Shown piece after piece: positions 28,501 through 41,597 of a stretch of 64,000 bases of DNA (its first letter is position 1; each line of letters opens with the position of its first letter). The notes beneath the pieces were generated by a model. That model had not been told where the DNA came from, did no database searches, and saw only the letters and a list, made by a program, of their open reading frames with translations. The translations under genes were made by a program, and so were the position numbers. The DNA is taken from NCBI GenBank assembly GCA_963969595.1, contig OZ018408.1, forward strand, positions 44,827,022-44,891,021. Direction: 5' to 3'. The stretch comes from Neckera pumila. Taxonomy: Eukaryota > Streptophyta > Bryopsida > Hypnales > Neckeraceae.

Positions 28501-29949
28501 AAGGAATTGAGGAAGAAGGAAATAAATTTGGAGATTGAGTGTTTCAATGTAGGGAATTGGAAATGATTTTTGTCCAATGGCTACATGCCACAAGTACAAT
28601 AATTATTCCCTAACTATCCATTCAAAAGATTCAATACTTGAGGCCGCCGGAACATGAATGTGACTATTTATAAGCATTTGCAAATTTAGTAGCCTATTAG
28701 AATGATGAAGGGAATAATAGAGAAGGTGGTAGTAGAATCAAATAGCAAGGAAGAATGAAGAAGTTACAAGAGCTCAAAAGGTATCTTATATGAATAAATG
28801 AAAAAAATCACAATATAGATTTGATTTTGTATAATTAGAATATGACAATTATTAAAAAAATGGATTTTCATTGCATAGAACTTTCAAAATGTAATAATGC
28901 ATTGAAAATGTTGATGTTGTCAATTTATAGAGATTAGAGTGGAACTACAAGTTTGTCTAGCTTAATTAATATATGTGCTTAAAGCCTTGGCGAATTGTAA
29001 ACAAATTAAACTTGAATAAGAAAGAAACAATTTTACTTTTAAAGAAAACAAATATTTGAGATCCAATAATATGTAAATCATGTTAAACGACATCTTATCA
29101 AATAAATATCCCAAGATAACAAATTCTAACTTTTTCTCAAATAATTTGAAGACAATAACTTCTTTTAGAATAGTTTGAAAGGTGAAACTAAGCGTGATTC
29201 AAACCCATTTAGTTTTAAAATTAAAATTACAAAATTGGTATTTCCTAATCTAACCTTCATTTTGCTAATAATGTTAGATTACTCTAGAACATTTTATGTT
29301 TAGTATAATTCACAATATATAATTTTACTTCAAGAAAGCACCAAAATAATTTAATTTTTCTAACAAATTTTTGAAAAAATCAACATTCATAAATGACACA
29401 AAAGTGTTATGTCCTAAAAAACAAGTAGCTACACTACATGTATCTTTGTTACAGTTTCTAAAGCACCAACTCAAAGCAATCTAAAGTCTACATCTTGCAT
29501 GCATGATGAATAAAGTGCTTTTGAGAGATCTTTTGTTCAAATAGCTTCAAATTCATCCAAAACAATGCTTGAACCTTCAAAAATAGCCTTCTTTTATGAC
29601 AAATTTGTCAAAATTGATTTAAATACCATAATTTTACAATGATAGAAGCAAAAATATACAAAAATTAAAAAAAGAATTTGTGAAGTTCAAGAGCTAAGAA
29701 GCTAACTTTCGAATGCTGCAGTGAACTCAAACGTGTTAAAAGTATTTGATAAATGACATTTGCAGATCCTGTAATATATTCTCTTGAACTTCTCCTATCT
29801 AATAATAAAATCTCTCAAGCACATAATCACAATGCATACAAACACAAAAGTATACTCTAGACACAAATTGTAGGCTCCCCAATACTTGAGAATATGCAAA
29901 ATCAGGCTCACAATCTTCAGTAGGATCATTAGAAAAGCTCTGAAGAGGA
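25534..29949. other. AT-rich intergenic DNA, no gene recognised
   Basis: Long low-GC stretch with simple repeats (TAAATAAATAAATAA and a TATATA run at about 26040-26070). A short GC-richer patch at about 27720-27850 contains the related pieces CCGTTGATTTGCTTC and AAATCAAGGGCCGTCGG. Open frames here are short and isolated. No splice-supported gene was found. Confidence 0.55.
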
Positions 29950-30618
29950 TCAGTCATTTGGATCAACTGGTGTCGACACTAAGTTGCAAGTTCCAAAACC
30001 GTATTTGAGTAACATCTCTTCGATGTAGCGTTGTTGATCCGGAACGATAAATAATCCTCTTCGTCCTGTACTGTTCAGTCTGGTTAAATGAATTCTGATG
30101 TATATCTCAGGATCGGATCTGTAGTTACCTTTGTGATGAAAAATTCATAACATACATTGATGAAAACTTCATACCGAGTCTGTCCTTGATATCTGCATAC
30201 ATATCTTTGATTTTTCTCTGCAGCAGACCAATCCGTCATCTACGAATAAAACGAGAATTTATACCGGATCTGTGGAAGATGTATATACACAATTTGTTGG
30301 CTTGACTTTGTTGCAAATAAGAAACTTCGTCATAGTTAATTCCATTGTCGTCCAGATTATCTCAATTCGTGTAGAGCCTTTAGAAGCAAATATAAGACGT
30401 GGATTCTTCAAGTTAGTCAGTATATCCTGGAATCTGGTGCATGATTAAACATGATAGAATCTAGTTTTTGTGTTAAGGTATTCTAAGCCGTTTTGATGTC
30501 GAATTGTCGTATGTCTTCTTGGGTTGCAATACTCAGTACAAGTCTCAAACCTTCTTATTTCACCGTGGGTGAAACAGTTTCCCAAACATCAATTCCCTTC
30601 TTCTGGTGTAACCCATAG
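29950..30618 (-). pseudogene. Decayed Ty1/copia reverse transcriptase fragment
   Basis: Reading the minus strand across several frames gives a copia-type RT in order: KKGIDVWETVSPTVK, then LSIATQEDIRQFDIKTA, then ILVLFVDDGLVCC (the YVDD catalytic motif, here FVDD), then IYIRIHLTRLNSTGRRGLFI, then DQQRYIEEMLLKYGFGTCNL followed by VSTPVD. Stops and frameshifts separate these blocks, so it cannot encode a working enzyme. No LTRs, gag or integrase were found. It ends only about 20 bases beyond the stop codon of the receptor kinase, so it may contribute to that gene's 3' UTR. Confidence 0.85.
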
Positions 30619-30634
30619 CTACTAATTAATCCAT

Positions 30635-33600
30635 TCAATCACGCGGCGCTGGTCGCGCCGTGTTCACAAAACTCGACGACTGATCGGAGGCATGCGAGCG
30701 CCCTGCTTCCAGCACAATGGCTTGCCGAAGCTCCCGAACGACATCTCTCATGAGCGGTCGGTGCACGCCCTTGGGCTCCACGCTCTGGATGGCGACCTCC
30801 GCCACTTTCCACACGCTGTTCATGTTGGGGTGGCAGCTCTTCACCACGGGGTCCAGTACGCTCTCGATGTCGCCGGCTTGGAGAGAGTTGCGGACCTTCT
30901 CGCTGAGGTTCCACTCGCTGTGATCTTCCAGACTGTTGTCGATCGGCTGGCGGCCGCAGAGAAGCTCCAGCAGGACCACGCCGAAGCTGAACACGTCGGA
31001 CTTCTCAGTCAAGCTGTTGGTGGACCAGTACCTGCAGCAAGAGAGGGAGAGACGCAAGATTAGTAGTGCTCAGGAAATGAAGAAGGGCAATTGGCCTAGC
31101 AAGGAGAAATTATTTAGCAAGGAGAACTTTCTGTTGATATCTTGTCAGGTACCCCAGAGCTCGACAATCAACAGAAAGTATAGATTTGAGGTTGGAACAA
31201 CTGGGTAGTTCAGCAATCCCAAAACGCTTGAACTTAAGATGGGCAATGCAAAGATATGCCACTTTTTTCTTAAAGGGTATGCACATCTAAAAGATGTCCA
31301 AAAAGGCATGCCTCCAACGATTGGGCTAGTTGATTTATGTTAAACTCTTGTTGCCAATTGAAAGACAACTCCAGGTTGCTTTTCATGTCAGTTGCAATTA
31401 GAGGCAGTTACACTAAAGCCGTTTCTACGGGCGCCAATTTGGTCGAATTTTGCTGATGAAATGAACATGACCACATAATGGAAAACCGAAAGAGATTCCA
31501 ATATATTGTGGAAGTGTGCTTACTCAGGATCCAAGTATCCAGCGGTTCCTTTGACATCGGTGGAGACGTGGGAAGCTTGTCCGTCTTCGGGGCCCAGTCT
31601 GGAGAGACCGAAGTCGGCCACCTTGGCCACATATTTGTCGGTGAGGAGGATGTTGCTACTCTTCACATCACGGTGAATAATGTTTGGGGTACAACCACCG
31701 TGAAGATACTCCAGACCCTGTGCAGAGTTCAGAGCAATATCCAGTCGCATTTTCCAATCCAGCGGCTCCTGATGTGCCAGAGAAGAGCCTGCATTGTCAA
31801 GCCATACCATTATTACCAGAATACAACTACACGTTTTGCTAAACGCAAGCCAAAGCAAAATGAAAATGAAAATACAATGGAATAAAACAGAGTGCAGCAA
31901 AATTACAAGGAGAACAGTGGATTATAAAAATGCGTAAGAAGAAGTGTTCCAAACGTATGTGCACCCAGAATTGCCAAAGGAAATGTACGGAGCACATTCA
32001 TTTTAAGTGGCAATTCTGGATGCACATTCCTTAGTACTTAGTAATGCATGAAAACATGTACTATAAAATGTGTGTTTTAATTATTGTAATTTTGTACCTG
32101 ATTGCAAACAATAGAAAATCACTATTTTACACAGCTAGCACACTTAATGAATCCAAAATTGAAATATGCTCAAAAGTACAAATTTGTTTCAACTATGAAG
32201 ACTCAGCGTGCTCCATTATTGGACACCAGCTCCCGAGTCGATAGACGGCGTACCATAGAGGTGTTCACGAACAGTGCCCTTGTGCAAAAACTCGTACACC
32301 AGCATTTGATGCTTGCTTTCAAGGCAATATCCCACCAGTGAAACTAGATTCTTGTGGTGCACTCTTGATAGCAGTTGGACCTGGCGAGAAACAATTCAAA
32401 ATTAGGGCTCTCATAAACAAAACACAGCGCATGATTTGAATGTTGGTGGAGAGAGAGCGCCGGACTCGTAAGCTCAAGCGAGTCCAGCTCTCAGTGCTGA
32501 CAACCAAGTCTTGGTATGGTTATGAGGGAGCAAACATTAATTAAGAAGTTGGACAACACCAGGCATAGAGGTCTAAGAGGGGAAAAGAAGAAGGAATGGA
32601 GTCTGCACCTCGTTCTTGAATTCATTAATCCCTTGCCGAGAATTGGCATCCAAGACCTTGACCGCCACTTCTCGGCCCCCCAGCTTGCCATAGTACACAT
32701 GCCCGAATCCTCCTTCTCCAATCTGCTTGTTGAAGTTCTGCGTGGCGGACGAGACCTCCGCAAATGAATAAGCCTTCGCCGCTTGTACGCTCCCATTTGC
32801 CATTGCCACAGCTCCGTTGTTCATGCCCCCACCGCCATTACTGACCTGGTGGCTGGGAAGCTCCATGCATTTGTCCCCCTTCGCCTTGTTGCGTTTCCGA
32901 ATGCAACAGAAGATGAACAGGAGAGCTCCAGTCAACACCACACCCAGGATGCCGCCCACCACACCCGCTATCACACCCGTGTTGGATGACTTCTTCGTGG
33001 GGCTCGGGGGACTCGAGGGGGAGATGCAGTTGCACACGGGGTTGCCTCCGATGCTGTGTACACAAGCAAGCCAACGCAACATTTGGCTCAATAACTGCTC
33101 AAGTCAAAGCTAAAGAATATGCACATGCAAGCAAAACGTAAGGGCTCATTATTGGATCAAACCAACGCTGTAGGATCCAATCATGCAGCGTGACCAGTGT
33201 ATCTCCTAACTTTACAGTATTCGTTATTTTGGCTCATTTCAGTGCTGAAAATTACACTCGGGGTTTCCATTCACAGTCGGTCCAACACTCAATACTGACT
33301 GAATCCGACGCTAGAGAATAGGTTTCAATCAGACAGCAAGGTTTCAATTCGAACTTTACAGCATTCGTTATTTGGACAATTTTAGTGCTGGAAATTAGGA
33401 CTTTTCAGTGCTCAGCCTGTGTGTCTATCGTCATGTTCGTTGAAATGGTTTGTGTCAAAGCATGAAAATTGTGACATCAAAGTGCTCAGACATCTAAAAG
33501 CTCAGACCGGAATAGATTTGAGGAATTTATAAACGTGCAAGGTCTGGAGGTTTCAAGATTTGGACGAATCTGATGGTTACTAGAGTTGTATGGAACTCGC

Positions 33601-36600
33601 AGGGGTCGGAAATTTGCGAAAGAGAGGAGGTTAAGGTGCTTACTCCAACGTCAGCCTTGGCCTTTGCAAGGTTGCGGGAACTGTCCCAGTGAGGTTGTTG
33701 TTGGTGAGGATTCTAATAAAACATGTATGAGAAGTGGAGTGGTCAGTTCAGCTTACATGAAGCTGCTTTAGAAGCTTGTTTCTGGAGCATTAGATAAGTA
33801 CATTGGAATATTGGAAGTCAGGAAATCGAATTATCTATCGCTTTTTTGCTGTGTATGATATAGTAGCTATAAAAGACCAGCATGTTAGACTTGAGGAGAA
33901 AGAGGATGTACTTACAGTTCTATTAATGCTGGAAGGTTTCCCAGGGAATCAGGAATAGAACCACTTAATCCGTTATTTGCAAGCTGCCTGCACAACAAGA
34001 AGACAAAGACACATTCAACTTGGAACCCCTTGATTTGATTTCAAAATTCTCAGGTGTCTAAAACTAGCGCTCTGGTGAATGGAGGCAATTACGGTGAAGC
34101 AGTGTGAAATCTCTACAATACTTTGAGATTCTGAATTGCAAGGGCTAGGGCTTAAACACAAATGACAGGAGATGAATTTGCAAGCAAGAAATGTCAATAA
34201 CCCCTATTCATTCTCTCTGGACACCATTGCCATGACTCTGGTATGCCTACCAATTAATTTCTTTGCACAGAAAAAAGTCCCCTAACCCAACAGTTTGGGT
34301 ACAAAACACTTACAAAGAGTTGAGAGAAGTTAACGATGCAAAAGCAATGGGAATCTGGCCAGTAAGATTGTAACCATTTAATTTCCTGAAAAACACACCA
34401 ACAATCAATCGTCAACGACGCAAAAACCCTGGTGCTTTTAACAAAAGTTTGCCCATGCCCAAGCTGAAGCCTGCATACGACCTTGAACAGAGTTGTATCC
34501 CTCATCCAGAAGCAATTCCATAGAAGTCTTACACTGCGAGCACTCTCGGAGAAGCTACAGCACTGCATGTGATCCAGTCATAAGGGACCGGCAAACAGGG
34601 GTCCCCAGACCAACCAGTCAACGATAGAGCCACCTTGATGGTCTCAAGCGCAGCAGCTGCACATAAAGCAGAAACACAAACTTCAGTACACAATCCTGTA
34701 ACATATCCCTCAGCATACGAGGGGGATCAGCTTCTGGTTCCCGAAAATAGAGGTAATTCCATTCAAAACTTGAAAACCCTACGCCTGGACAAGAGGTTGG
34801 AAACAAGATCTTTGTCAAATTATTAACAGAGAAACATTGCATTATAAATTACAAGCTCTCACATCTCTGTTGATCACTACCGTTCAAATGGGGGAGAATA
34901 ACTTACAATCGTCGGCATTAGTAGGTTGTGTCAATTCCGGAAACTTAACTAACAGTTCGGCCCCATTGACAAGGGGACCGTCAACAGTTGGAGGATCAGT
35001 TAATTTGAGGGTCACGGCCGACGTTGGCGTCACTGACATGTTTTCCCAGTAAAGCACATGGGCCTGGTTGACACCCCTCGCCAAAGTAAAAATATTGACT
35101 GGTGGGGTGTCAGGTAAGGGAGGGTCATTTGGAACGTTGACAGTAAACGCCCTGGAAGTAGCATTAGCAGTGGCTGAAATTTCGGCCAAGTACAAGTATA
35201 CACGCATGGGAGAGTAATGGTACTAGATGCGGAAGGGTAAGGTAGAACGAGGTTGGAACGGTTGGTCGGGGTTATGGCGGTTTGCAGCACTGCTTGCGGA
35301 GGCTTAATAAACATGGTCCGATCAGATATAGGCGCTGCTGTCGATATCGTTGTTGTTCCATCTACGATCCATGGACTCCATACCCGGTCATATGTATCAT
35401 CTGGATATCTGCATTTCATACACACAATTAATATTTCCCACACCAGATCCAAAACTTGCCCTAGCCTGTTTGAACAATCACACACTCGAGGCTACGAAAT
35501 ACTGGAAGACAAGCTCGGAGACAAAGGGCCCATGTGCTTCCACCTCTAAAACGCATTCTCATACGACTCTGGTACGACTGTTTCGAAACTTTCAAATTTC
35601 TTCTTCTTCTAGATAGGCATGTTGCAAGGGTAGTGCACAACCTGGTTACTAAAATATGTGTGCATTCAATATTATCCTACCTCGGAGTAGAATAAGCGTG
35701 CATTTCGACCTTTCCTACGTTAAGGTAATGCCATCCCAGGCAACCAGTGCATCACAACCACAGCACGAAACCAGGAAAGATCACAAATCCCTTTTGATTC
35801 TAGACAAAAGACCAAAAGTACCTGTGTACTTAAGAGCAGATTGACGAAACAAACAAAATACGAACTGTAAATCAAGTCTAAAGTCATGTTTTTTTAGCTT
35901 AAATTCGTTAAATTGGCGCTATTCCCATACTTTGACACTGTTCAGAACACCTGTTCTGAAATATAAATCCATACCTTTTCAACATTTTAGACCTAAATAT
36001 ACATATAAGCCACAACTTTTGGAGTTGGAATCATGTCATTTTAACAAAGTCGACGTTTTCTGGCCTTTTATCCATTCTTCACCCATAGTAGAACTTGGAG
36101 CTTTTCGTTAGAGAGCACACTCACCTCCAATTCGTGTCCCCCCCGAAGTCTTGCCGCAAGAGTGACATCAAGAAGTTCCCTTTATCGATCCACGGCTGGT
36201 CATACGCATTCGGATCCAAGAGCCTCATCTCAATCGACGACACAAACGGCGTAGTCAACGACGTCGGGTCCTGATAAAAACACACCGACATACTCGTCTG
36301 CTCCAGTCCCACTCTCCTCACATACTCCGACCGCGTGATATCCGTCGACCCAGTCAAATCAATATTCAGCACCTCCGTGGCATCGATCGCCATGTTAAAC
36401 ACGGGCGGCTTATTGAGCGCATCATAGTTCCCATACCAGAACGTCGCAGCGATCAAATACGTCTGGTTGACCTGCACGGGAAGCTCATAGCAGAACTTCT
36501 TCCGAGCGTCTTTGAAGTAACGGAGCGTTTGAGCCTCTGCGTTGTTGGCGATGGCGATGCCTCCTAGGACAGATGCCACGTTGGTGCCGACTGAAGTGTA

Positions 36601-36786
36601 GTTGGCGTCAGGGACCCAGTTGATGCCACTGATGGGGTCAGTGTAGGCGGTGGTGGCGCCGCAGTCGATGCTGAGGAAGTAGGCTTGTGAAGGGGCGGAC
36701 TTAGCGAAGACTGATGGGGAAGTTAGGGATAGGATTGCTGCTACTACTAGTGTGAGAACAAGGAAGGGCGGCGAGGACCGCGTCAT
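30635..36786 (-). CDS. Malectin-like/LRR receptor-like Ser/Thr protein kinase, with one apparent frameshift
   Basis: Predicted plasma-membrane receptor of the kind typified by Arabidopsis At1g67720. Ten exons: 36786-36125, 35408-34907, 34656-34533, 34385-34314, 33987-33916, 33712-33644, 33053-32609, 32380-32254, 31788-31524, 31031-30635. Exon 1 has a signal peptide ([19 protein letters not shown]) and the start of the malectin-like domain ([15 protein letters not shown]); exon 2 completes it. Short LRR exons follow ([39 protein letters not shown]). Exon 7 has the membrane segment ([20 protein letters not shown]) and P-loop [11 protein letters not shown] with VAVKV. Later exons carry [14 protein letters not shown] and GYLDPEYW, so an RD kinase. 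All junction phases agree except inside exon 2: near 35208 the frame shifts between SASSTITLP and [11 protein letters not shown], as if one base were missing from a CCC run. Length is about 911 residues if that base is counted. An in-frame ATG 14 codons upstream is possible, but the chosen start gives the better signal peptide. Confidence 0.9.
35903..36051. mobile_element. Degenerate relative of the ATGGCG TIR element, in intron 1 of the receptor kinase
   Basis: The left edge TTCGTTAAATTGGCGCTATTCC and the right edge (reverse complement CGACTTTGTTAAAATGACAT) resemble the TIR of the 3885-4216 element, with several mismatches. Much shorter interior, no reading frame. Tentative family assignment. 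Confidence 0.45.
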
Positions 36787-39700
36787 CGTGGACACCCAGA
36801 CCAAGGTTGATGTTTCTCCTGCCCGCACAAACAGAGATGGATAAGAGCATTGTGTGTTAGATAAGCTCTAAGATTAAGCTAGGGTATGAATTGTAGTGAA
36901 AGTTGTTGAAAATAGGCAATTCAGAGTGCCAGTGTTGCAATATTTGAAATGAAAGAGCTCTGAAATCTAAGGTAGAACGTGAACAGACACAATTTCGTCC
37001 ATGCTTAAGCTCTGAGTTTCGTCTAGTGCATCAATTGCCGTGAAATTCGTTGCAAAACTCAGAGTGACAATGAAACGTTCAAGTGCATGCAACTCCAAAA
37101 CCTCAGGTGTAGATCAAGATGTTAGATTCCCATCGGAGTAAGTGCCAGATCTAACGAATTTCACGATATTAAGTGGAGACGTTCCGTTGTCGGTAACGTT
37201 GAACTGGAATGTGGTAAGAATTCCTGTGTGCTCTGAAAGTTTTGACACCATTCGACAGGTAGGAAAGAGTTTGTGGTGTCAAGCTGGAAATATGGCTTTA
37301 ACAATTCAACTAGTGTACAAGGAGCTCATATTGGATCCTCAGTGAGTATAATCTCAACTAACCACATTGAGAAATGCAGCAAAATTTAGAGTGAATGGGG
37401 ATTTGACTCACTGGGCATTTGGGAAACTACTCACAGGAAAATCGACGTATTCAACTCATGTTAAATCGAGACATCCCGCTAATGGAAAATCGACAACCAA
37501 AAGAGAAGAATGAACGAAATCAAACGCTGAAAGACTCGGGCAGCCTGACAGCAACGACAACGGAGAGGTGATACTACGTTCATACAGCCTGACGATCACT
37601 AACCATATCTATCCAAAACATACCTTGCAACGATTGATTCCAAGTCTCTACATGGAAATATACATTGCAAATGGCTTCGACTATCGACAAGAAATCTTAG
37701 TCTATGCAATGGACAACGTGCAAGATATGACTAGCCACAGGGAATTTGTGGGTTTCTTATGACACAGGAAATTTGCACCCTTTTCACTGTCCATTTGTCA
37801 AATTCTCACTTCATTACTGGATGTTAGTGATCATACGGTATTCCTTTTACTCATACCCGGCATTTTCAGAAATTCCCATAACTTGACACTGGGTTTCAAC
37901 ATGATATGGTTACCTTTTTGTGTTCCGGAAACAGAGTAATTATTCCGATTCTTCAGCTGTCCCTCAACCAATTCTCGACCTCTCCTTGGTGCACTTCTAA
38001 GTGTCTAAATGAACACCTGCAACCAGATACCGCAACAATTTACAACAGGTTAGTCAATTGTGCACCTTCTCTACTTCACAAGGGATTCTGTAGCAGGAAC
38101 TAACGAAGAGTTCCATCCCGGTTTCCAACACTTCAGAAAAAGTAAAAGGATTTCAGAATTGAACTACACTAAATGTTGAAATTCGGTGGCCCCTCAGTAA
38201 TTTCTCGACATTTGACACCATATAAAATTTTCCTGTTACTGACCAAGAATGCACTACTTTTGAATAGTGTGTTGTTGTACTTGGGATCGAACTGATGAAC
38301 CTCCATGTGTACAAATGGAGATATGTGTAGAAATATCTGTTGATATTGATGGCCTGTAAAGTAACTTGTTAAGGCGACCTAATTTCATTATTCTGTGTAG
38401 AACATGTATTCATGATTCCAGGATTCCAAACAGACCACGTGAGAGAAAATGTTCAAACTATCTACCGGTAGTCAACTGTACAACTTCAAAAAAAACTCTC
38501 TCGTCTGCAGAAGCGAGAAAACAAGAACCTTGTGGCGAAACTCTACGTGAAGTGTGCCCGTAATGTGGTATGTAATCAATAGAAGTCTACATGTCATGAT
38601 GTGCACATCCAGCCCCCTTCCTGTCAATCTTCTCTAATACCACGTCCTGTGTTCTCTCTCTTACTTTCACTCTGTTATGTCACAAGGTGTCCAAGGATGA
38701 AAAGGGTTCTAGACTTCTGGGAACCCAAGTCCATCTTTCACCTGATCAGGTTTCCGGTTTCCATGCAGCACCATAGTGTACTCACATCTGATTACAAACT
38801 CACAATGCTCCATAACCCCATTACTAATCACGCGCGCATGAACTGCGATATTAAAAAGGACTGCTTTACGGTACGTAGCATTACACACAGAGCCACTTGG
38901 TCCTTTCAATATGCTTAGACTTTAGTCTACCGCCACTGACATAACGTGCTGCCTGACAATTTCACAGAACGTACGTGTCTTAAACCGTAATGCAATAATA
39001 AGTTGCAGGTGTATTCAGCACCTCTCAGTGCTACACTGCTAGCCACTGCACGGATTTATTATCCGATAAGCGCGTGACCCTCATTTCCAAAGCTTCGAAA
39101 TACCGACTAATTAAAGTAAGACGAAAGTATATATATAATTTATTGTACTTATTTCCAGAAAATATAATTAGTCCATCGTAAATCTGTAAACCTCTCTACA
39201 ATACTCTGTACAAACTCCCGCTGTCAAGGTATACTGATTCATCTTTGAGTTCATTTGACGCTAATTCACGAAAGTCAAACTATTTTGGTTTGGTGCAGGT
39301 TGAAGTGTTGAAACCTCTTGGTATTATAGAAATATCCACCCAAAAAACCGTTTAGTAACGCTAATTTTTAAGAACCTGACTCTAATTTTTCGCCCTCACT
39401 GATAGGATAAAGCACAGCAGTGTCTGGAAAATTTGAAAACCTCTACTAATTTGCAATGCACGACTACTGCACCGTTGCTAATAGAAAAAAGAATAAATCT
39501 AAGTAGCCAAATGTAACAAATGTAAAGTCAGCTTGCCACCAAACTCTAACGATGTAGACGACCCCACTCGGAGACCTTTCTCACAATACCGAGACAATGT
39601 GGGGAAAGCACAATATGGGAACGGCAGCTCAATGTCTGAACTTTCCGCGTATGTAAAGCCTCTGCCCTCAAATACTCCCAGCGACGGAGGCTTTCACACG

Positions 39701-40744
39701 AACGCAAACACATTCATAGAATATTTAGGTACATGTCCTCAAACAAACTCTGTCCAAAACCCGACCCTGTCTGAATGACCATTGTAAAAACCCCAAACTC
39801 ACACTTACACTTACAATGCCTCCTCCTCCGAAAAACCCTTGTAAAACCAAACTCACCCCGGAAATACCGGATCCAGCACCAAGCTACAGACGCACTACAA
39901 CACTCAAACCTGCCATCTATACACCCCGAAAGTGCTGTGCACTACCATTCCTTCCGCAGGACTCCTGAAATCCATTCCAGCACCAACGTAACTCAAAGAA
40001 TCAAACACAAGTATCCTAGAAGCTTGAACCAGACATACAGTAAGTATCCTAGAAGCTTGAACCAGACATACAGTAAGTATCCTAGAAGCTTGAACCAGAC
40101 ATACAGTGGTACGTATACCAGACCTTGGTCACTTCGGTTCTAGTGGCCTCTTACTCCCAAGTAAGTTACTACAACTCTGGCTTTGCATTGCAAGGGGTTA
40201 GTATCACTGTTTTCTAAAACTGCAAATAAAAATATGGTAAAACATTTATCAGACAAGTGACAATGAACTTACAGTTTTTCTAGGTCGGCGTTGCAAGTTG
40301 TAAATGCGAGACGTTAAACCACCCCATCCAGCTCTTGTCGGGTCCAGATGTCAGTCTGCGTGGCACGCAGGTCAGGTCGCCCAGTTCCAAATGAATACAG
40401 AGTCAGAATCTGCCCAGGGTCGGAGGCTGCCCGGCGGGAAGAGGCGAGATTTCAAAGGAACTCTTGAGAGCGCGGTTCTGTGTGTGCGCCGGGGCTGGCA
40501 TACTCCCATTTCGATCTCCCATTTCGTACACAGCTCCCATTTCCCTCACATGCTCTACTCTTGCTGTGAATCATGCTCCTGAGTCTTTACCCTCATTCCC
40601 AGTTCCCACGCCTGCCTGCCTGTGGATGCTGGTGGGAAACTTTTAAACTGGCACGCTTGGGAATGAGCTAGCTATGTTGACTCCTCGGGTTCTCTTGGGC
40701 TGTACTTTGACTGCTAGAGTAAAGCTGAGTTGGTCCTAGCTGAT
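36787..40744. other. Intergenic region upstream of the receptor kinase
   Basis: Nothing coding was recognised on either strand. The proximal few hundred bases should hold the receptor kinase promoter. A 33-bp tandem triplet lies at 40009-40107. Confidence 0.5.
40009..40107. repeat. 33-bp tandem repeat, three exact copies
   Basis: The unit beginning AAGTATCCTAGAAGCTTGAA occurs three times in succession (40009-40041, 40042-40074, 40075-40107) with no differences. Being 33 bases it keeps frame, and the surrounding plus-strand frame is open for 122 codons, but the product is not recognisable. Confidence 0.95.
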
Positions 40745-41060
40745 TGAATTCCCTACAAATTTGCCAATAAATTTCGGCACCAAATAATCTCCTTTGTCGC
40801 AGTGTAGCAGGCAACATACTCACTGTGTATAGTGCTAGCTAGTAGCAGCACACGTTTGTTTCTTCGATCCCCATGAAAATGGAATGTCGTTATAGAAAAG
40901 CATATATCCAACATCTATGTACCGAATGCCTTGAGCGTAATCTGATCACTTAAACCTCTGAGAGATAGGCATAATTAAGTGAGGGGTGCCTGTAAGGTAT
41001 CTCATAATCCGTTTGACTGCGTTTACAATGTTCACGATACAATCGGCTTCATCTTATCTT
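40745..41060 (-). pseudogene. Decayed Ty1/copia RNase H / pol C-terminal fragment
   Basis: On the minus strand, broken by stops and frame changes, are VNAVKRIMRYLTGT (copia 'AAKRILRYLKGT' block), then GYMLFYNDIPFSWGSKKQTC (RNase H 'GYVF...ISWKSKKQ' block), then EYVACYTATKEIIWCRNLLA. The order is that of a copia polyprotein 3' end. A short stretch upstream on the minus strand, at about 41395-41470, resembles 29785-29870 next to the RT fragment, so both remnants may come from one family. Confidence 0.75.
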
Positions 41061-41597
41061 ACTCAACAGCTGTCGCCCTACAGAATTACATAAAAGATTG
41101 TAAGCCGTGTAGGCTCGATCTTCCCAATCTGCTTGTAAAGCAGTGTTAGTAGGTCGCTTTTCTGTCCCCTCACAAATTTTTAGTAGTTTCTTGTGGTTCA
41201 AAAATGCTTTCATTTGCCATTCCAGATATGGAAACCTTTGCCATTGAAGCGTGCAATGCCGCTTAGATCCTTTTCTATAGACATATCGAGAAACTATTTT
41301 CTAAACTATTTAGGAAAACCTACTACCTATTTCATGCTTTTTTTTTTCAACTGCACAGCAAATCTTCAGCATCCGTGGGCCCATAACCTTTTGAACTTCT
41401 CCTATCGACTAATCTCTCCTAAGCACGTAATCACAGTCGATCCATACACAAAAGCATAAGTACTCTGATATCTCATCAAACATTTATCCATGCGCCATAG
41501 CCATGCTTCTCATTCTCTATAACACTATAGGTACCATCACTCCAAAATTTCATTATTCGTTTAGTGAATTTCCGTTTGACCATGTCACCTAAGAGCT

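Noticed and set aside
30692..31063. 123-codon open frame on the plus strand
   Set aside because: Antisense to the last kinase exon of the receptor kinase (30635-31031).
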